Shown here in pieces: positions 1-8,298 of a stretch of 64,000 nucleotides of DNA. A model generated the notes under the pieces. The model did no database searches, was not told the DNA's origin, and saw only the letters and a program-made list of their open reading frames with translations. Positions within the stretch are counted from its first letter, which is position 1. Each line of letters opens with the position of its first letter. The stretch is taken from the NCBI RefSeq assembly GCF_000336775.1, contig NZ_AOLJ01000003.1:6559-70558 (forward strand), written 5' to 3'. Position numbers and translations under genes: made by a program. Source of the stretch: Haloferax gibbonsii ATCC 33959. GTDB lineage: Archaea; Halobacteriota; Halobacteria; Halobacteriales; Haloferacaceae.

Positions 1-1935
1 ACGACGCCCGACGAGGCGACCACCCGCTCGGACCTCAGGCGGGAGGCCGTGTTCGTCGGGCTGACGCTGGTCGGCATGGTGACCGGCCTGGCGACGGGAT
101 GGCTCGGTGGACCGTCACTCCTCATGTGGGCCGGCTACGGCGTCGCGTACGCCTTCGGTGGCTGGTACGGGCTCAAGGGGGCGATCGAGACGCTCCGTCA
201 CGGCGCTGTCGACATCGACCTGTTGATGATCGTCGCCGCGCTCGGGGCGCTCTCTATCGGCGCACCGTTCGAGGGAGCGATGCTCCTCTTCCTGTTTTCG
301 CTGTCGAACACGCTCCAACACTACGCGATCGGCCGCTCGCGCCGGGCGATCAAGTCCCTCGTCGAGATGCGGCCGGACGAGGCGCAAGTCCTCCGCGATG
401 GTGAGGAGGTTACGGTTCCCATCGAGGAGGTCGCCGTCGGCGACGTGTTCGTCGTCCGCCCCGGCGACAGAATCCCGCTCGACGGCGTCGTCACGTCCGG
501 CGAGGGAACGGTGGACCAAGCCTCGCTCACCGGCGAATCAGTTCCCGTACCCAAGGTGCCCGGTGACGAGGTGTTCGGCGGCACGATAAACGAGAGCGGG
601 AGCCTCGAAATCGAAGTCACGCGGCAGGCACACGAATCGGCGATCAGCCGCCTCATCCACATGGTCGAACGCGCCCAAAGCGAGAAGGCCCCGACACAGC
701 GGCTCATCGACCGTCTCGAACAACCGTACGTCCTCGGCGTGTTCGGGCTCACGATTGCAGCTATCGCCGTTCCGGTCGCGCTCGGGAACGAGTTCACCGG
801 GACGTTCTACCGCGCGATGACGCTCATGGTCGCCGCCTCGCCGTGTGCGGTCATCATCTCGACGCCCGCGGCAGTCCTCTCAGCTATCGCCTCCGGAGGC
901 AGACAGGGCGTCCTGTTCAAGGGCGGCGAGCACGTCGAGACCGCCGCGCGCATCGATGCGGTCGCCTTCGACAAGACCGGGACGCTCACGCAGGGGGACA
1001 CGCAGTTGACCGACGTGTTCGTCCGTGACGGCACGGCAGACGAGACGCTGACCGAGGACGAACTCCGCTCTGTCGTGGCCGCGGTGCAGGCCCGTTCGGA
1101 GCACCACCTCGCCCGCGCGACGGTGCGGGCGGCAGATGCTCGATCACTCGACGTCCCCGACGCGGAGCGGTTCCAGTCGGTCGCCGGGAAAGGGGTCAAA
1201 GCGGACGTCGACGGCACGACGACGCACATCGGGAACCGCAGTTACTTCGAGACCGTCCTCGGGGACGCGGCGATCGACGGTCTCGAACCGGGCCTCGACC
1301 GTCTCCAGACGTTAGAGGAAGAGGGGAAAACGAGCGTCCTCGTCGCCCGAGAGCGCCACGGCGACGTCAGCGTGTCGGGGTGGCTCGCCTTCACCGACAC
1401 CGTTCGCCCCGGCGCGGCCGAGATGATCGACGACCTCCGCTCGCTCGGCGTGGAGCACATCGTCATGCTGACGGGCGACAACGAGCGCGTCGCACAGCGC
1501 ATCGCCGACGAAGTCGGAATCGACGAGGTACAGGCCGAACTGCTCCCGGAGGAGAAAGTGGCGACCATCGAGGACCTGGTCGGGCGATTCGAGAACGTGG
1601 CGATGGTCGGCGACGGCGTCAACGACGCGCCGGCGCTCGCCACGGCGACCCTCGGCATCGCGATGGGCGGCGCGGGAACCGACGTCGCGCTCGACACCGC
1701 CGACGTGGTGCTGATGGGCGACGACCTCAGCAAGATTCCCTACGTGCTCGGTCTCGGACGCAGGACTCGCCGGACGCTCACCATCAACCTCGCAATCGCC
1801 TTCGGCGCGATTGCACTCATGGTCGGTGCGATCCTCCTCCGAGGAATCCCGCTCCCGCTCGCAGTAGTCGGCCACGAGGGCTCGACGGTCATCGTCTCAC
1901 TGAACGGTCTTCGGCTGCTCGGCTTTCGTGGGTGA
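1..1935 (+). CDS. P1B-4-type heavy-metal transporting ATPase (5' end outside window)
   Basis: The frame is open from base 1, so the true start lies outside the window; an internal GTG at 49 is used here as residue 1. Visible landmarks are TGES (161-164, actuator), SPC (264-266, in the metal-binding helix), DKTGT with the phosphorylated Asp (about 308), the GDGVND hinge (521-526), and HEGST (609-613) in the last helix. SPC instead of CPC together with HEG(G/S)T is the signature of P1B-4 pumps, whose family members export Co2+, Fe2+ or Zn2+; which metal is used here is not visible. No cysteine-rich N-terminal metal-binding domain is seen in the part present. The next gene is an unrelated membrane protein about 130 bases downstream. 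Confidence 0.93.
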   Translation, partial: TTPDEATTRSDLRREAVFVGLTLVGMVTGLATGWLGGPSLLMWAGYGVAYAFGGWYGLKGAIETLRHGAVDIDLLMIVAALGALSIGAPFEGAMLLFLFSLSNTLQHYAIGRSRRAIKSLVEMRPDEAQVLRDGEEVTVPIEEVAVGDVFVVRPGDRIPLDGVVTSGEGTVDQASLTGESVPVPKVPGDEVFGGTINESGSLEIEVTRQAHESAISRLIHMVERAQSEKAPTQRLIDRLEQPYVLGVFGLTIAAIAVPVALGNEFTGTFYRAMTLMVAASPCAVIISTPAAVLSAIASGGRQGVLFKGGEHVETAARIDAVAFDKTGTLTQGDTQLTDVFVRDGTADETLTEDELRSVVAAVQARSEHHLARATVRAADARSLDVPDAERFQSVAGKGVKADVDGTTTHIGNRSYFETVLGDAAIDGLEPGLDRLQTLEEEGKTSVLVARERHGDVSVSGWLAFTDTVRPGAAEMIDDLRSLGVEHIVMLTGDNERVAQRIADEVGIDEVQAELLPEEKVATIEDLVGRFENVAMVGDGVNDAPALATATLGIAMGGAGTDVALDTADVVLMGDDLSKIPYVLGLGRRTRRTLTINLAIAFGAIALMVGAILLRGIPLPLAVVGHEGSTVIVSLNGLRLLGFRG

Positions 1936-2063
1936 GCACGTCACGGGCGACGGAGGCGAACTCCCCCCGGTCGCTCGGAGGACCGCCGGCCTGTCGCGAT
2001 GACGAGAGGCCGGCGGACTTTCCCACCCGCCCGTTCATCTACACGCAGGCCGTACGTTCCAGT

Positions 2064-2735
2064 ATGAAGACGATTCACCGGTTCCTCGCGGCTGCGGGCT
2101 TCGTCGCGCTGTCCGGTATCGTGAGCTTGCTTGCCGCGCCATCGCTCCCCGCTGAGCTCGTCACGAACTGGGGGTCGGGTGGCGAGCCCAACGGGACGAT
2201 GCCGAAGCTGCTTGCCCTCTGGCTCATTCCCGCTCTGACCGCGGGGCTCCTCCTCACGTTCGCCGCCATCCCGCGAATCGACCCGCTCCGAGAGAACATC
2301 GCCGAGTTCCGGTCCTACTACGACTGGTTCGTCGTCATCTTCACCGTCTACATGTCCGTCGTTCACGTCGGCATCGTCGCCTTCAATCTCGGCTACGAGT
2401 TCGACTTCACCTCCCTGATTCTCGTCGCCGTGGCTGGGCTGTTTTATTATAGCGGCGTCGTACTCGCGCACGCCGAGCAGAACTGGTTCGTCGGTATCCG
2501 GACGCCGTGGACTCTCAGTAGCGAGGAGGTCTGGGCACGGACTCACGCACTCGGCGGCCGACTCTTCAAACTCACCGCCGTCCTCACGCTCGTCGGTCTG
2601 TTGTTCGGTGACTACGCGCTCTACTTCCTCCTCGTTCCTGCGCTTTTGACAGCCGGCGTTACCGTCGTCTACTCGTACTACCTGTACGAGCGAATCGACG
2701 GAAGCTCGGATACCGCCCCGGGCTCGAATCTGTGA
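2064..2735 (+). CDS. SdpI/DUF1648-family membrane protein
   Basis: This 223-residue protein has about six hydrophobic segments. An N-terminal DUF1648-like hairpin is followed by a C-terminal SdpI-like part containing GIRTPW (144-149) and SSEEVWARTHALGG, which is the recognisable SdpI signature. In Bacillus, SdpI gives immunity to the toxin SdpC and sequesters a repressor; most archaeal homologues are of unknown role and no partner toxin is visible here. The ATG at 2064 was chosen because the conserved N-terminus starts there and the longer upstream frame is only the off-frame shadow of the ATPase gene. Confidence 0.85.
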   Translation: MKTIHRFLAAAGFVALSGIVSLLAAPSLPAELVTNWGSGGEPNGTMPKLLALWLIPALTAGLLLTFAAIPRIDPLRENIAEFRSYYDWFVVIFTVYMSVVHVGIVAFNLGYEFDFTSLILVAVAGLFYYSGVVLAHAEQNWFVGIRTPWTLSSEEVWARTHALGGRLFKLTAVLTLVGLLFGDYALYFLLVPALLTAGVTVVYSYYLYERIDGSSDTAPGSNL

Positions 2736-2916
2736 GTCACTCTGAGAGCAACAGGAGCGGCGTGCTGAATAGCGCGGCTGGACGTCGCACCGGTCGCTTG
2801 TCTCGCATCGTTTAACGCGAACCGGCCGTCTGGTGGATGAGCGAACCTACCTCTCGGTTGGACGACTGGTGTTGGTTACGTTCCGTCTCCTGACGACTCC
2901 TGCGGTCCGTTCGCCC

Positions 2917-3726
2917 TCACTCCCACGGGTTCGTCCCCAGCGCGTGGACCAACAGAATCGCCCCGACGGCGATGCCGACGAGGACGAGCGCGACCGGGAA
3001 CGCGGCGTCGAGGCCGGTCGAGAGGTACGACACCCAGATCTGCACCGGGAGCGTCCGCGGGTAGTACGCCAGCATGAGCGTCGCGCCGAACTCGCCCATC
3101 GCCCGCGCGAACGTCAGGGTCACCCCGGCGAGGATGCCCTGCTTCGCCAGCGGGAGCGTCACGCGCCGGACGCTCCCGATGCGGTCCTCGCCGAGCGAAC
3201 GGGCCGCCGCTTCGAGTTGCCTGTCCACGCCGTCGAAGGCCGTCTTCGCGGTCACGACCAGAAACGGCGAGGCGACGTAGGTCTGCGCGAGGACGACCCC
3301 GACCAGCGAGCGCGTCAGCGGGACGCTCGTCAGCTGACCGAGGCCCGCGGGGCCGACCAGCTTGAGCAGTAACATCCCGCTGACGACCGGCGGGAGGACG
3401 AGCGGGAGCATGACCATCGCCAGAATCACGTCGCGGCCGCGGAACGACGTGCGCGAGAGCCAGTAGGCCAAGGGGAGGCCGAAGGCGACGGCGACCAGCG
3501 TGCTCAGCGTCGCCGCGACGACGGAGTTGGTGGCGGCGGTCACGACGACGTCGCTCGTCACGTCGCCGACCAGCGACGCCGGCGACTGCGCGAGGACGAG
3601 CGCGCCGATGGGAAGCAGGTAGTAGACGAGGAGCATCCCCGCGAGAAGCAGCGTCAAGCCTCGCCACGTCTCGGGCAGGAGCCGCGTGACGCCGCTCTCG
3701 CGGCTGTTAGGCTCTCGGTGGGACAT
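2917..3726 (-). CDS. Molybdate/tungstate ABC transporter permease (ModB/WtpB type)
   Basis: This 269-residue inner-membrane permease has about six membrane spans. The cytoplasmic loop near residues 205-225 contains MGEFGATLM, the EAA-type ATPase contact typical of ModB/WtpB. The start overlaps the end of the substrate-binding protein gene by 20 bases, so the two are translationally coupled. No ATP-binding subunit lies downstream; the next gene faces the other way at 2735. The cluster must therefore borrow an ATPase from elsewhere, or belong to a locus split by rearrangement. Assignment to tungstate or molybdate rests on the family of the neighbour and not on substrate residues. Confidence 0.88.
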   Translation of the reverse strand: MSHREPNSRESGVTRLLPETWRGLTLLLAGMLLVYYLLPIGALVLAQSPASLVGDVTSDVVVTAATNSVVAATLSTLVAVAFGLPLAYWLSRTSFRGRDVILAMVMLPLVLPPVVSGMLLLKLVGPAGLGQLTSVPLTRSLVGVVLAQTYVASPFLVVTAKTAFDGVDRQLEAAARSLGEDRIGSVRRVTLPLAKQGILAGVTLTFARAMGEFGATLMLAYYPRTLPVQIWVSYLSTGLDAAFPVALVLVGIAVGAILLVHALGTNPWE

Positions 3727-4669
3727 CTCCGAAGTAGTGCGGGTGGCTCGCGCGCACGGCGAACCCGGAGGGTTCGAGGAACTCGCCGGCGGTCCCGACG
3801 AGCGCCTCGAACACCGATTTCGACGCCGCCGTGTCGGTTCGTCGCGTCGCGGCGTACCGGATTGGGCCGCCGCGGACGGTGATACCCTCCGGGAGCGTGT
3901 AGGAGACCGTCGCGTACGCCGACGCGTGTTCGGGGTCGCTCAGGTTGATTTCGGCCGGGAGTTCGAGGTACGGGTAGTCGCGCTCGACGGCCATGCTCCG
4001 GTAGACGAACGCCGCGTCGACGCCGCCGGCGTCGAACTGCGCGAGCAGTTGCGTCTCGGGGTATATCTGGTCGCGGCGAAGCAGGTCGGTGGCGAGTGCC
4101 GGCCGGTCGTAGTAGTCGGCGGCGAGCGCGAGCGCGAACCGCGTCCGGTAGCCCAGCGGGTCGAGGTCGGGGTCGGTTCGGCCGAGGCTGACGTCGTCGT
4201 CGAGGAGGGCGTCGGGCCACGACGCGGCGTCGGCGACTCGCTCGCCGCCGTCGGTCTGGGGGTTGTACGCGACGACGAGCGCGTTGTTGGCGAACGTCGC
4301 GTACCACGGGACAGAAAGCGGCGCGTCGAACAGCGTCGTGTCCGCGAGGGCGACGATGTCGGGGTCGCGCTGGTCGTCGGCGACCATCCGCGCCACGCGG
4401 GCGGAACCGTGTGCCTCGACCTCCACGCGGGTTCCCTCCGGGGGCTCGAACTCGGCGGTGAGCGCCCGCTGGAGGCTTCCGGCGGCGAGAACCGACACTG
4501 TCGGCGTCGACCCTGCTCGACCGAGACAGCCCGCTGTCGCGGTGAGGCCGGTCGCGGCGACCCCGCCGACGGACGCGAGAAACGCCCGCCTGCCCGACCC
4601 ACTGGCGGACTCGCCGGTGTTCTCCGCCGCGCCCGTTCGGGCCGGCCGATTCCGTCTCTCTCGCGTCAT
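3707..4669 (-). CDS. Molybdate/tungstate substrate-binding lipoprotein (ModA/WtpA type)
   Basis: This 320-residue extracellular binding protein has a Tat motif (RR at 27-28) and a lipobox ending in Cys48 (TAGC), so it is probably exported folded and lipid-anchored. The mature part begins with VSVLAAGSLQRALTAEF, the usual start of extracellular ModA/WtpA-like binding proteins (PBP type II fold), followed by a region (ARMVADDQRDPDIVALAD) typical of the archaeal tungstate/molybdate group. It lies between a molybdopterin-oxidoreductase-like gene (4 bases away) and the permease (20-base overlap), forming a three-gene minus-strand operon. Confidence 0.88.
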   Translation of the reverse strand: MTRERRNRPARTGAAENTGESASGSGRRAFLASVGGVAATGLTATAGCLGRAGSTPTVSVLAAGSLQRALTAEFEPPEGTRVEVEAHGSARVARMVADDQRDPDIVALADTTLFDAPLSVPWYATFANNALVVAYNPQTDGGERVADAASWPDALLDDDVSLGRTDPDLDPLGYRTRFALALAADYYDRPALATDLLRRDQIYPETQLLAQFDAGGVDAAFVYRSMAVERDYPYLELPAEINLSDPEHASAYATVSYTLPEGITVRGGPIRYAATRRTDTAASKSVFEALVGTAGEFLEPSGFAVRASHPHYFGDVPPRA

Positions 4670-4673
4670 CTGG

Positions 4674-5147
4674 TCAGGGTTTCTTGGAGATGTCTTCGAG
4701 CGATTCGGGGTCGGTAGACGGGTCGAGCGCGCGCGCCTCGACGGCGCGGACGCCTTTCACCGTCCGCGACCCGTCAATGTCGGGCGCGATAAAGCGCGTC
4801 TCGTAGCCGTGCTCCTCGCCTATCGGCGTCCCGTCGCGGGCGTAGGCGAGCACGGCGTCGAGAGCGTCGTACACGTCGATACAGACGCGATAACCGTCGG
4901 CACTCTCGACGACGAGGTGCGTCGTCTCGTCGTCGAGGCCGACGTCAGCGAAGAGGTCGAAGACCGGAATCCCGGTCCACGTCGCGGTGTGTCGCGTCCC
5001 CGACGCGCACGCGACCGTCACCGTTCGGTCCTCGGCGGGGAAGTCGAGTAACTCCGCGCCCGACAGCGACGCTCGGCCGTCGCCGCGGAGGAGAATCGGC
5101 TCGGACGGGGCGGTCGCCGGACGCGACCGGTCGTGTTGTGCGTGCAT
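4674..5147 (-). CDS. Molybdopterin-dependent oxidoreductase-like domain protein
   Basis: This 157-residue soluble protein has the pattern of the sulfite-oxidase/YedY molybdopterin-binding domain: an early FPAEDRTVTVACASG stretch, then TWTGIPVFDLFADVGL and late VKGVRAVEARAL. The Cys in VACASG sits where the family's molybdenum-ligating Cys is expected, but the protein is short compared with full YedY or SUOX proteins, so catalysis is uncertain. It is the first gene of the operon with the molybdate/tungstate binding protein and permease, suggesting a link to metal uptake or sensing. A weak TATA-like AATAT lies about 25 bases upstream of the ATG on the minus strand. Confidence 0.7.
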   Translation of the reverse strand: MHAQHDRSRPATAPSEPILLRGDGRASLSGAELLDFPAEDRTVTVACASGTRHTATWTGIPVFDLFADVGLDDETTHLVVESADGYRVCIDVYDALDAVLAYARDGTPIGEEHGYETRFIAPDIDGSRTVKGVRAVEARALDPSTDPESLEDISKKP

Positions 5148-5445
5148 GTGTATTCACTAGTCCGATATTGGTTGACTCTAACGGTGTGTGTAACCTCCAA
5201 CAATTAAGGGTTTATAAACATCTGAAAATGAATTCCCCGACGTGCTGGGTGGGCGGTTGTCGGAGCCCGCGTGGGCGGTTTCGACCCGATTACGAGTCGG
5301 TCGGTCAACGTCGGGGGCGGTCGTGTCGGTTCTCGAATTCCGGAATTCCCCTTCCATCGACGACTCTCAGCCCCTCGAACTACGCCGCGTCGGTCGATTC
5401 CGAAGTCCGTACATTCATTGTTCCGAGAATACACGTTTAATCTAC
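5148..5445. other. Divergent intergenic region
   Basis: This stretch of 298 bases separates the minus-strand oxidoreductase-like gene from the plus-strand glycosyltransferase. It holds AT-rich promoter material around 5195-5230 (TTTATAAAC) and a short run containing two GAATTCC copies near 5336-5350. A short frame follows the first TATA-like stretch but shows no recognisable protein. I see no RNA gene here. Confidence 0.5.
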
Positions 5446-6708
5446 ATGTTCGAGGTCCAGTCCGAACTGGCGGTGTTCATCCTCCTGATGCTCGTCTGGA
5501 CCGTCTTCGTGCTGTATTCGGCCTCGGTGTTCACGTGGTTCGTCGAGGTGCTCGTCCTCGCGTGGCGACAGACCGTTCCCGCAGACGACGTCGCCTACGG
5601 CTACGACGACATCCAAGTGCGCATCATCACTATCGACGCGGCGAACATCGTCCAATCGACGGTCAACGCGGTTCCCGACGACCTCGCCGACGTTCGAGTC
5701 ATCGCGGAGAAACCGATTTCGGTCGACGGCGCGACGGTCCACGCCGTTCCCGAGGAGTTCACCTGCACGGCGTCTCACAAGGGCCGCGCGCTCGAATGGG
5801 CGCGCCGCGAGGTCCCCTGCGACAAGGAGTTCGTCCTCTACCTCGACGAGGACACGCTGATGGCGAACTTCGAGGGGTTGCCGGAGGGCGACATCATCCA
5901 GATAACCGAACTGCCGGTGTACACCGGGTCGTGGGTGACGTACCTCTCGGAGGTGTTCCGCATCGGTTACCAGCGCGAACAGCGGGCGTTTGGCCGCTTC
6001 AGCTTCCCGCTGTACGCGTGGGGCGGCGGCATCGCGATTCGGACGAGCCTCGAAAACCGCATCACGTGGGACTCGAAGACCATCACCGAGGACACGGACT
6101 TCGCGTGGCGCGCCGCCGCCGCCGCCGACCTCGATTTCAGCGTGCTGAACTGCAAGTTCCGCAATCAGGCCCCGCCGTCGGTGATGACGATGCTCAAGCA
6201 GCGTCGCCGGTGGTTCTCCGGGACGCGACAGGATTCGGACCTCCTACCGCTGCACTATCAGATGTTCCTGCAGTTCCGCCTCGTCGCGTGGGGCTTTTCG
6301 CCGCTCATCCCGGTGATAACGTTCATCACGTTCCTCGTCCCCGGCGCGCTCCCGGATCTGATGCTCTATCGGGTCGGCTCCCTTCTCGAGTTCGCCACGC
6401 TGTTCGTCGTGACGGGGGCCGGCGTGGCAAGTTACTGGTCGGAGTCGAAACTCACGCTCCTCGCGGTCCCGTGGACACCGATTCTCGTCGTTCTCAACAC
6501 GGCGGGCGCGCTCTGGGGGTTCGTCTCCCCGGTCGAGCACTTCGCCGTCACGACCAAGGTGCCGCTGGAGACGGTCGAAAAGCGCAACCCCGCGTTCGAG
6601 CCCGGCTCGCTCACGAAACACGACGGGCGGAACGACTTACCCGAGCGGCTGGACGTGAATCGACTCACGAGCGGGCTCCGGGAGTCTGTTCACGTCTTTG
6701 ACGATTGA
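5446..6708 (+). CDS. Membrane-anchored family 2 glycosyltransferase
   Basis: This protein of 420 residues starts with one membrane span (about 8-38), then a GT-A catalytic domain: DED at 134-136 (DXD-type metal binding), TED near 214-216 as the likely catalytic base region, and QRRRW at 252-256, the processive-GT2 Q(Q/R)xRW motif. Two or three more spans follow (about 280-395). This order matches cellulose synthase-like and hyaluronan synthase-like enzymes that build and export a polysaccharide or lipid-linked glycan; the sugar is not visible. The ATG at 5446 is preferred over upstream in-frame starts because the membrane anchor begins there. Confidence 0.88.
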   Translation: MFEVQSELAVFILLMLVWTVFVLYSASVFTWFVEVLVLAWRQTVPADDVAYGYDDIQVRIITIDAANIVQSTVNAVPDDLADVRVIAEKPISVDGATVHAVPEEFTCTASHKGRALEWARREVPCDKEFVLYLDEDTLMANFEGLPEGDIIQITELPVYTGSWVTYLSEVFRIGYQREQRAFGRFSFPLYAWGGGIAIRTSLENRITWDSKTITEDTDFAWRAAAAADLDFSVLNCKFRNQAPPSVMTMLKQRRRWFSGTRQDSDLLPLHYQMFLQFRLVAWGFSPLIPVITFITFLVPGALPDLMLYRVGSLLEFATLFVVTGAGVASYWSESKLTLLAVPWTPILVVLNTAGALWGFVSPVEHFAVTTKVPLETVEKRNPAFEPGSLTKHDGRNDLPERLDVNRLTSGLRESVHVFDD

Positions 6709-6830
6709 CCGCGGCGGTTGCGTGCCGAACCATTCCCGATCGGCATCCGGTGACCACTCTCCTGGGGCTGACTCCCGCGCCGTGACAATCGAGCCACCGT
6801 TTGATGCGCTCACGGCACGTCTGCTCGCGT

Positions 6831-7421
6831 ATGAACGCGCACGCGAACACCGGTCCCGACCGCGCTCGCAAACACGAGCCCTTCCCGGCGTACGGACCCG
6901 TGGACGCGGCGCTCGGGTTCGTCGTCTTCTACCTGTTCGTCGAGCGCGCCACGCCGACTATCGTCGACACCGTGACGGGTGTCGTTCCCGGGCTCTCGGC
7001 GTCGGCGGTCGGCTTCGGACTCGCGGCGTTCCTGTGGTTCATCTTCGTCGTGACGACGCTCGACCAACTCCGCCGGCAACTCGCGGCGCTCGGGGTCGTC
7101 GCCGGGGACGCCGGCCGACTCGACCGCGTAGCGTCGGGACGGGCCGTCCCCAGCGTCCCGCGACTTCTCCTGTACGGCGTCGTCACCGTCGTCGGCGGCT
7201 CTATCGCCGTGCTCACGTTCGACCGCGCCGTCGACGCGGGCATCGCGTTCATCCGGCTCGTCACGGGCCTCGGTGCCGGCGTATTCCCGTTCGGCGCGGT
7301 CCCGCTCGTCGAGTTCCTCGTCATGGTCGTCTTCTTCGTCTCGTTCGGCGCGGCGACGCACTCGCTCGACAGGGTGGTCATCGGGAGCGTCAGGACCGCG
7401 TTCGCGACGGTCCGCCCGTAA
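6831..7421 (+). CDS. Four-span membrane protein of unknown function
   Basis: This 196-residue protein has a short hydrophilic N-terminus and four hydrophobic segments (roughly 20-45, 57-80, 105-130, 150-175). I do not recognise the family. It sits 122 bases after the glycosyltransferase and 93 bases before the Tat lipoprotein of the aminopropyltransferase-like cluster, and may belong to that cluster, where bacterial counterparts often include small membrane proteins such as DUF350 (a comparison, not a match I can show). The ATG at 6831 is chosen because the ten residues upstream are not protein-like. Confidence 0.72.
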   Translation: MNAHANTGPDRARKHEPFPAYGPVDAALGFVVFYLFVERATPTIVDTVTGVVPGLSASAVGFGLAAFLWFIFVVTTLDQLRRQLAALGVVAGDAGRLDRVASGRAVPSVPRLLLYGVVTVVGGSIAVLTFDRAVDAGIAFIRLVTGLGAGVFPFGAVPLVEFLVMVVFFVSFGAATHSLDRVVIGSVRTAFATVRP

Positions 7422-7514
7422 ACCCGTCAGCGGACACGACGTTCTCTCCGACGAGACGTATCGAACCACAAGACTGTTATCCTAGTTTTCTGATTGACAG
7501 AGACGAGAGTCCCC

Positions 7515-8240
7515 ATGAAGCGTCGTACGTTCCTCCAACTGACCGGCCTCGGGGCCGTCGGCGGACTCGCCGGCTGTCTCGGTTCGAACTCCCCTCCCCC
7601 GCGAAAGTCGAGCGTCGTCTCCGAATTCGAGGTCTCCGACGGCTCGCTCGTCGTCGACCTCGCCGACCAGACGTGGGTGATGTCCCGCTACGAAGCCGCC
7701 GACCAGTCGTCGCTGTCAGGGTTCGACCCGCAGTCGCTGGCCGCGCTCAGCCCCGTCGGGGTTGCGAGCGCGAAAGGCAAGGGCGGCGGCGGTGGCGGCC
7801 GCGGCGCGACCGGCCGCGGCACGGGCGGCTACGCCTCCGCCCCGCGGACGGTCCACGGCCACGCGTGGTACCACGGCGGCGACTACGCCGACGACTGGTA
7901 CGAGAACAACGCCGGCAAAGTGAGTCGATTCCCCGTCGGCGTCGCCGCGCTCGGCATCGCCTACCTCGGGTCGACCGCGGCGATGCGAGACGACGCGCCC
8001 GACGCCGGCCCGGTGCCGTGGGACCGCGAGATACAGGACCCGAACGACACCGTCCAGTACGACATCGACGACGGCAGCCAGTTTGGACAGGACGGCTGGT
8101 ACCGCGTCGGCGCGCACGTCGTCGGCGACGACGTGAACCACGACTTCCGCTGGGAGTGTTACGACCTCGAAGTCACCGACGGTATCGGTGATGCGGGGTA
8201 CTCCATCGAGGAAGAGTGGAAAGTCTCTCCGCGCATCTGA
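7515..8240 (+). CDS. Tat-exported lipoprotein of unknown function, aminopropyltransferase-linked
   Basis: This protein of 241 residues has MKRRTFLQLTGLGAVGG (Arg3-Arg4) followed by LAGC, giving a Tat signal and a lipid-anchored Cys21. The mature part has a Ser/Pro linker, a Gly-rich patch (about 88-105, KGKGGGGGGRGATGRG) and an aromatic-rich stretch (HGHAWYHGGDYADDWYENN). The Gly-rich block is unusual in a haloarchaeal lipoprotein and could be a flexible or amyloid-prone segment. It lies 58 bases upstream of the membrane aminopropyltransferase-like gene. In bacteria related clusters contain a DUF4247 lipoprotein; equivalence is only a positional guess. Confidence 0.8.
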   Translation: MKRRTFLQLTGLGAVGGLAGCLGSNSPPPRKSSVVSEFEVSDGSLVVDLADQTWVMSRYEAADQSSLSGFDPQSLAALSPVGVASAKGKGGGGGGRGATGRGTGGYASAPRTVHGHAWYHGGDYADDWYENNAGKVSRFPVGVAALGIAYLGSTAAMRDDAPDAGPVPWDREIQDPNDTVQYDIDDGSQFGQDGWYRVGAHVVGDDVNHDFRWECYDLEVTDGIGDAGYSIEEEWKVSPRI

Positions 8241-8298
8241 GCGCGGATGACGCGCGCTTTCCCTCGCCCTCTATAACTCACCCACTCGCCCTCCATCG

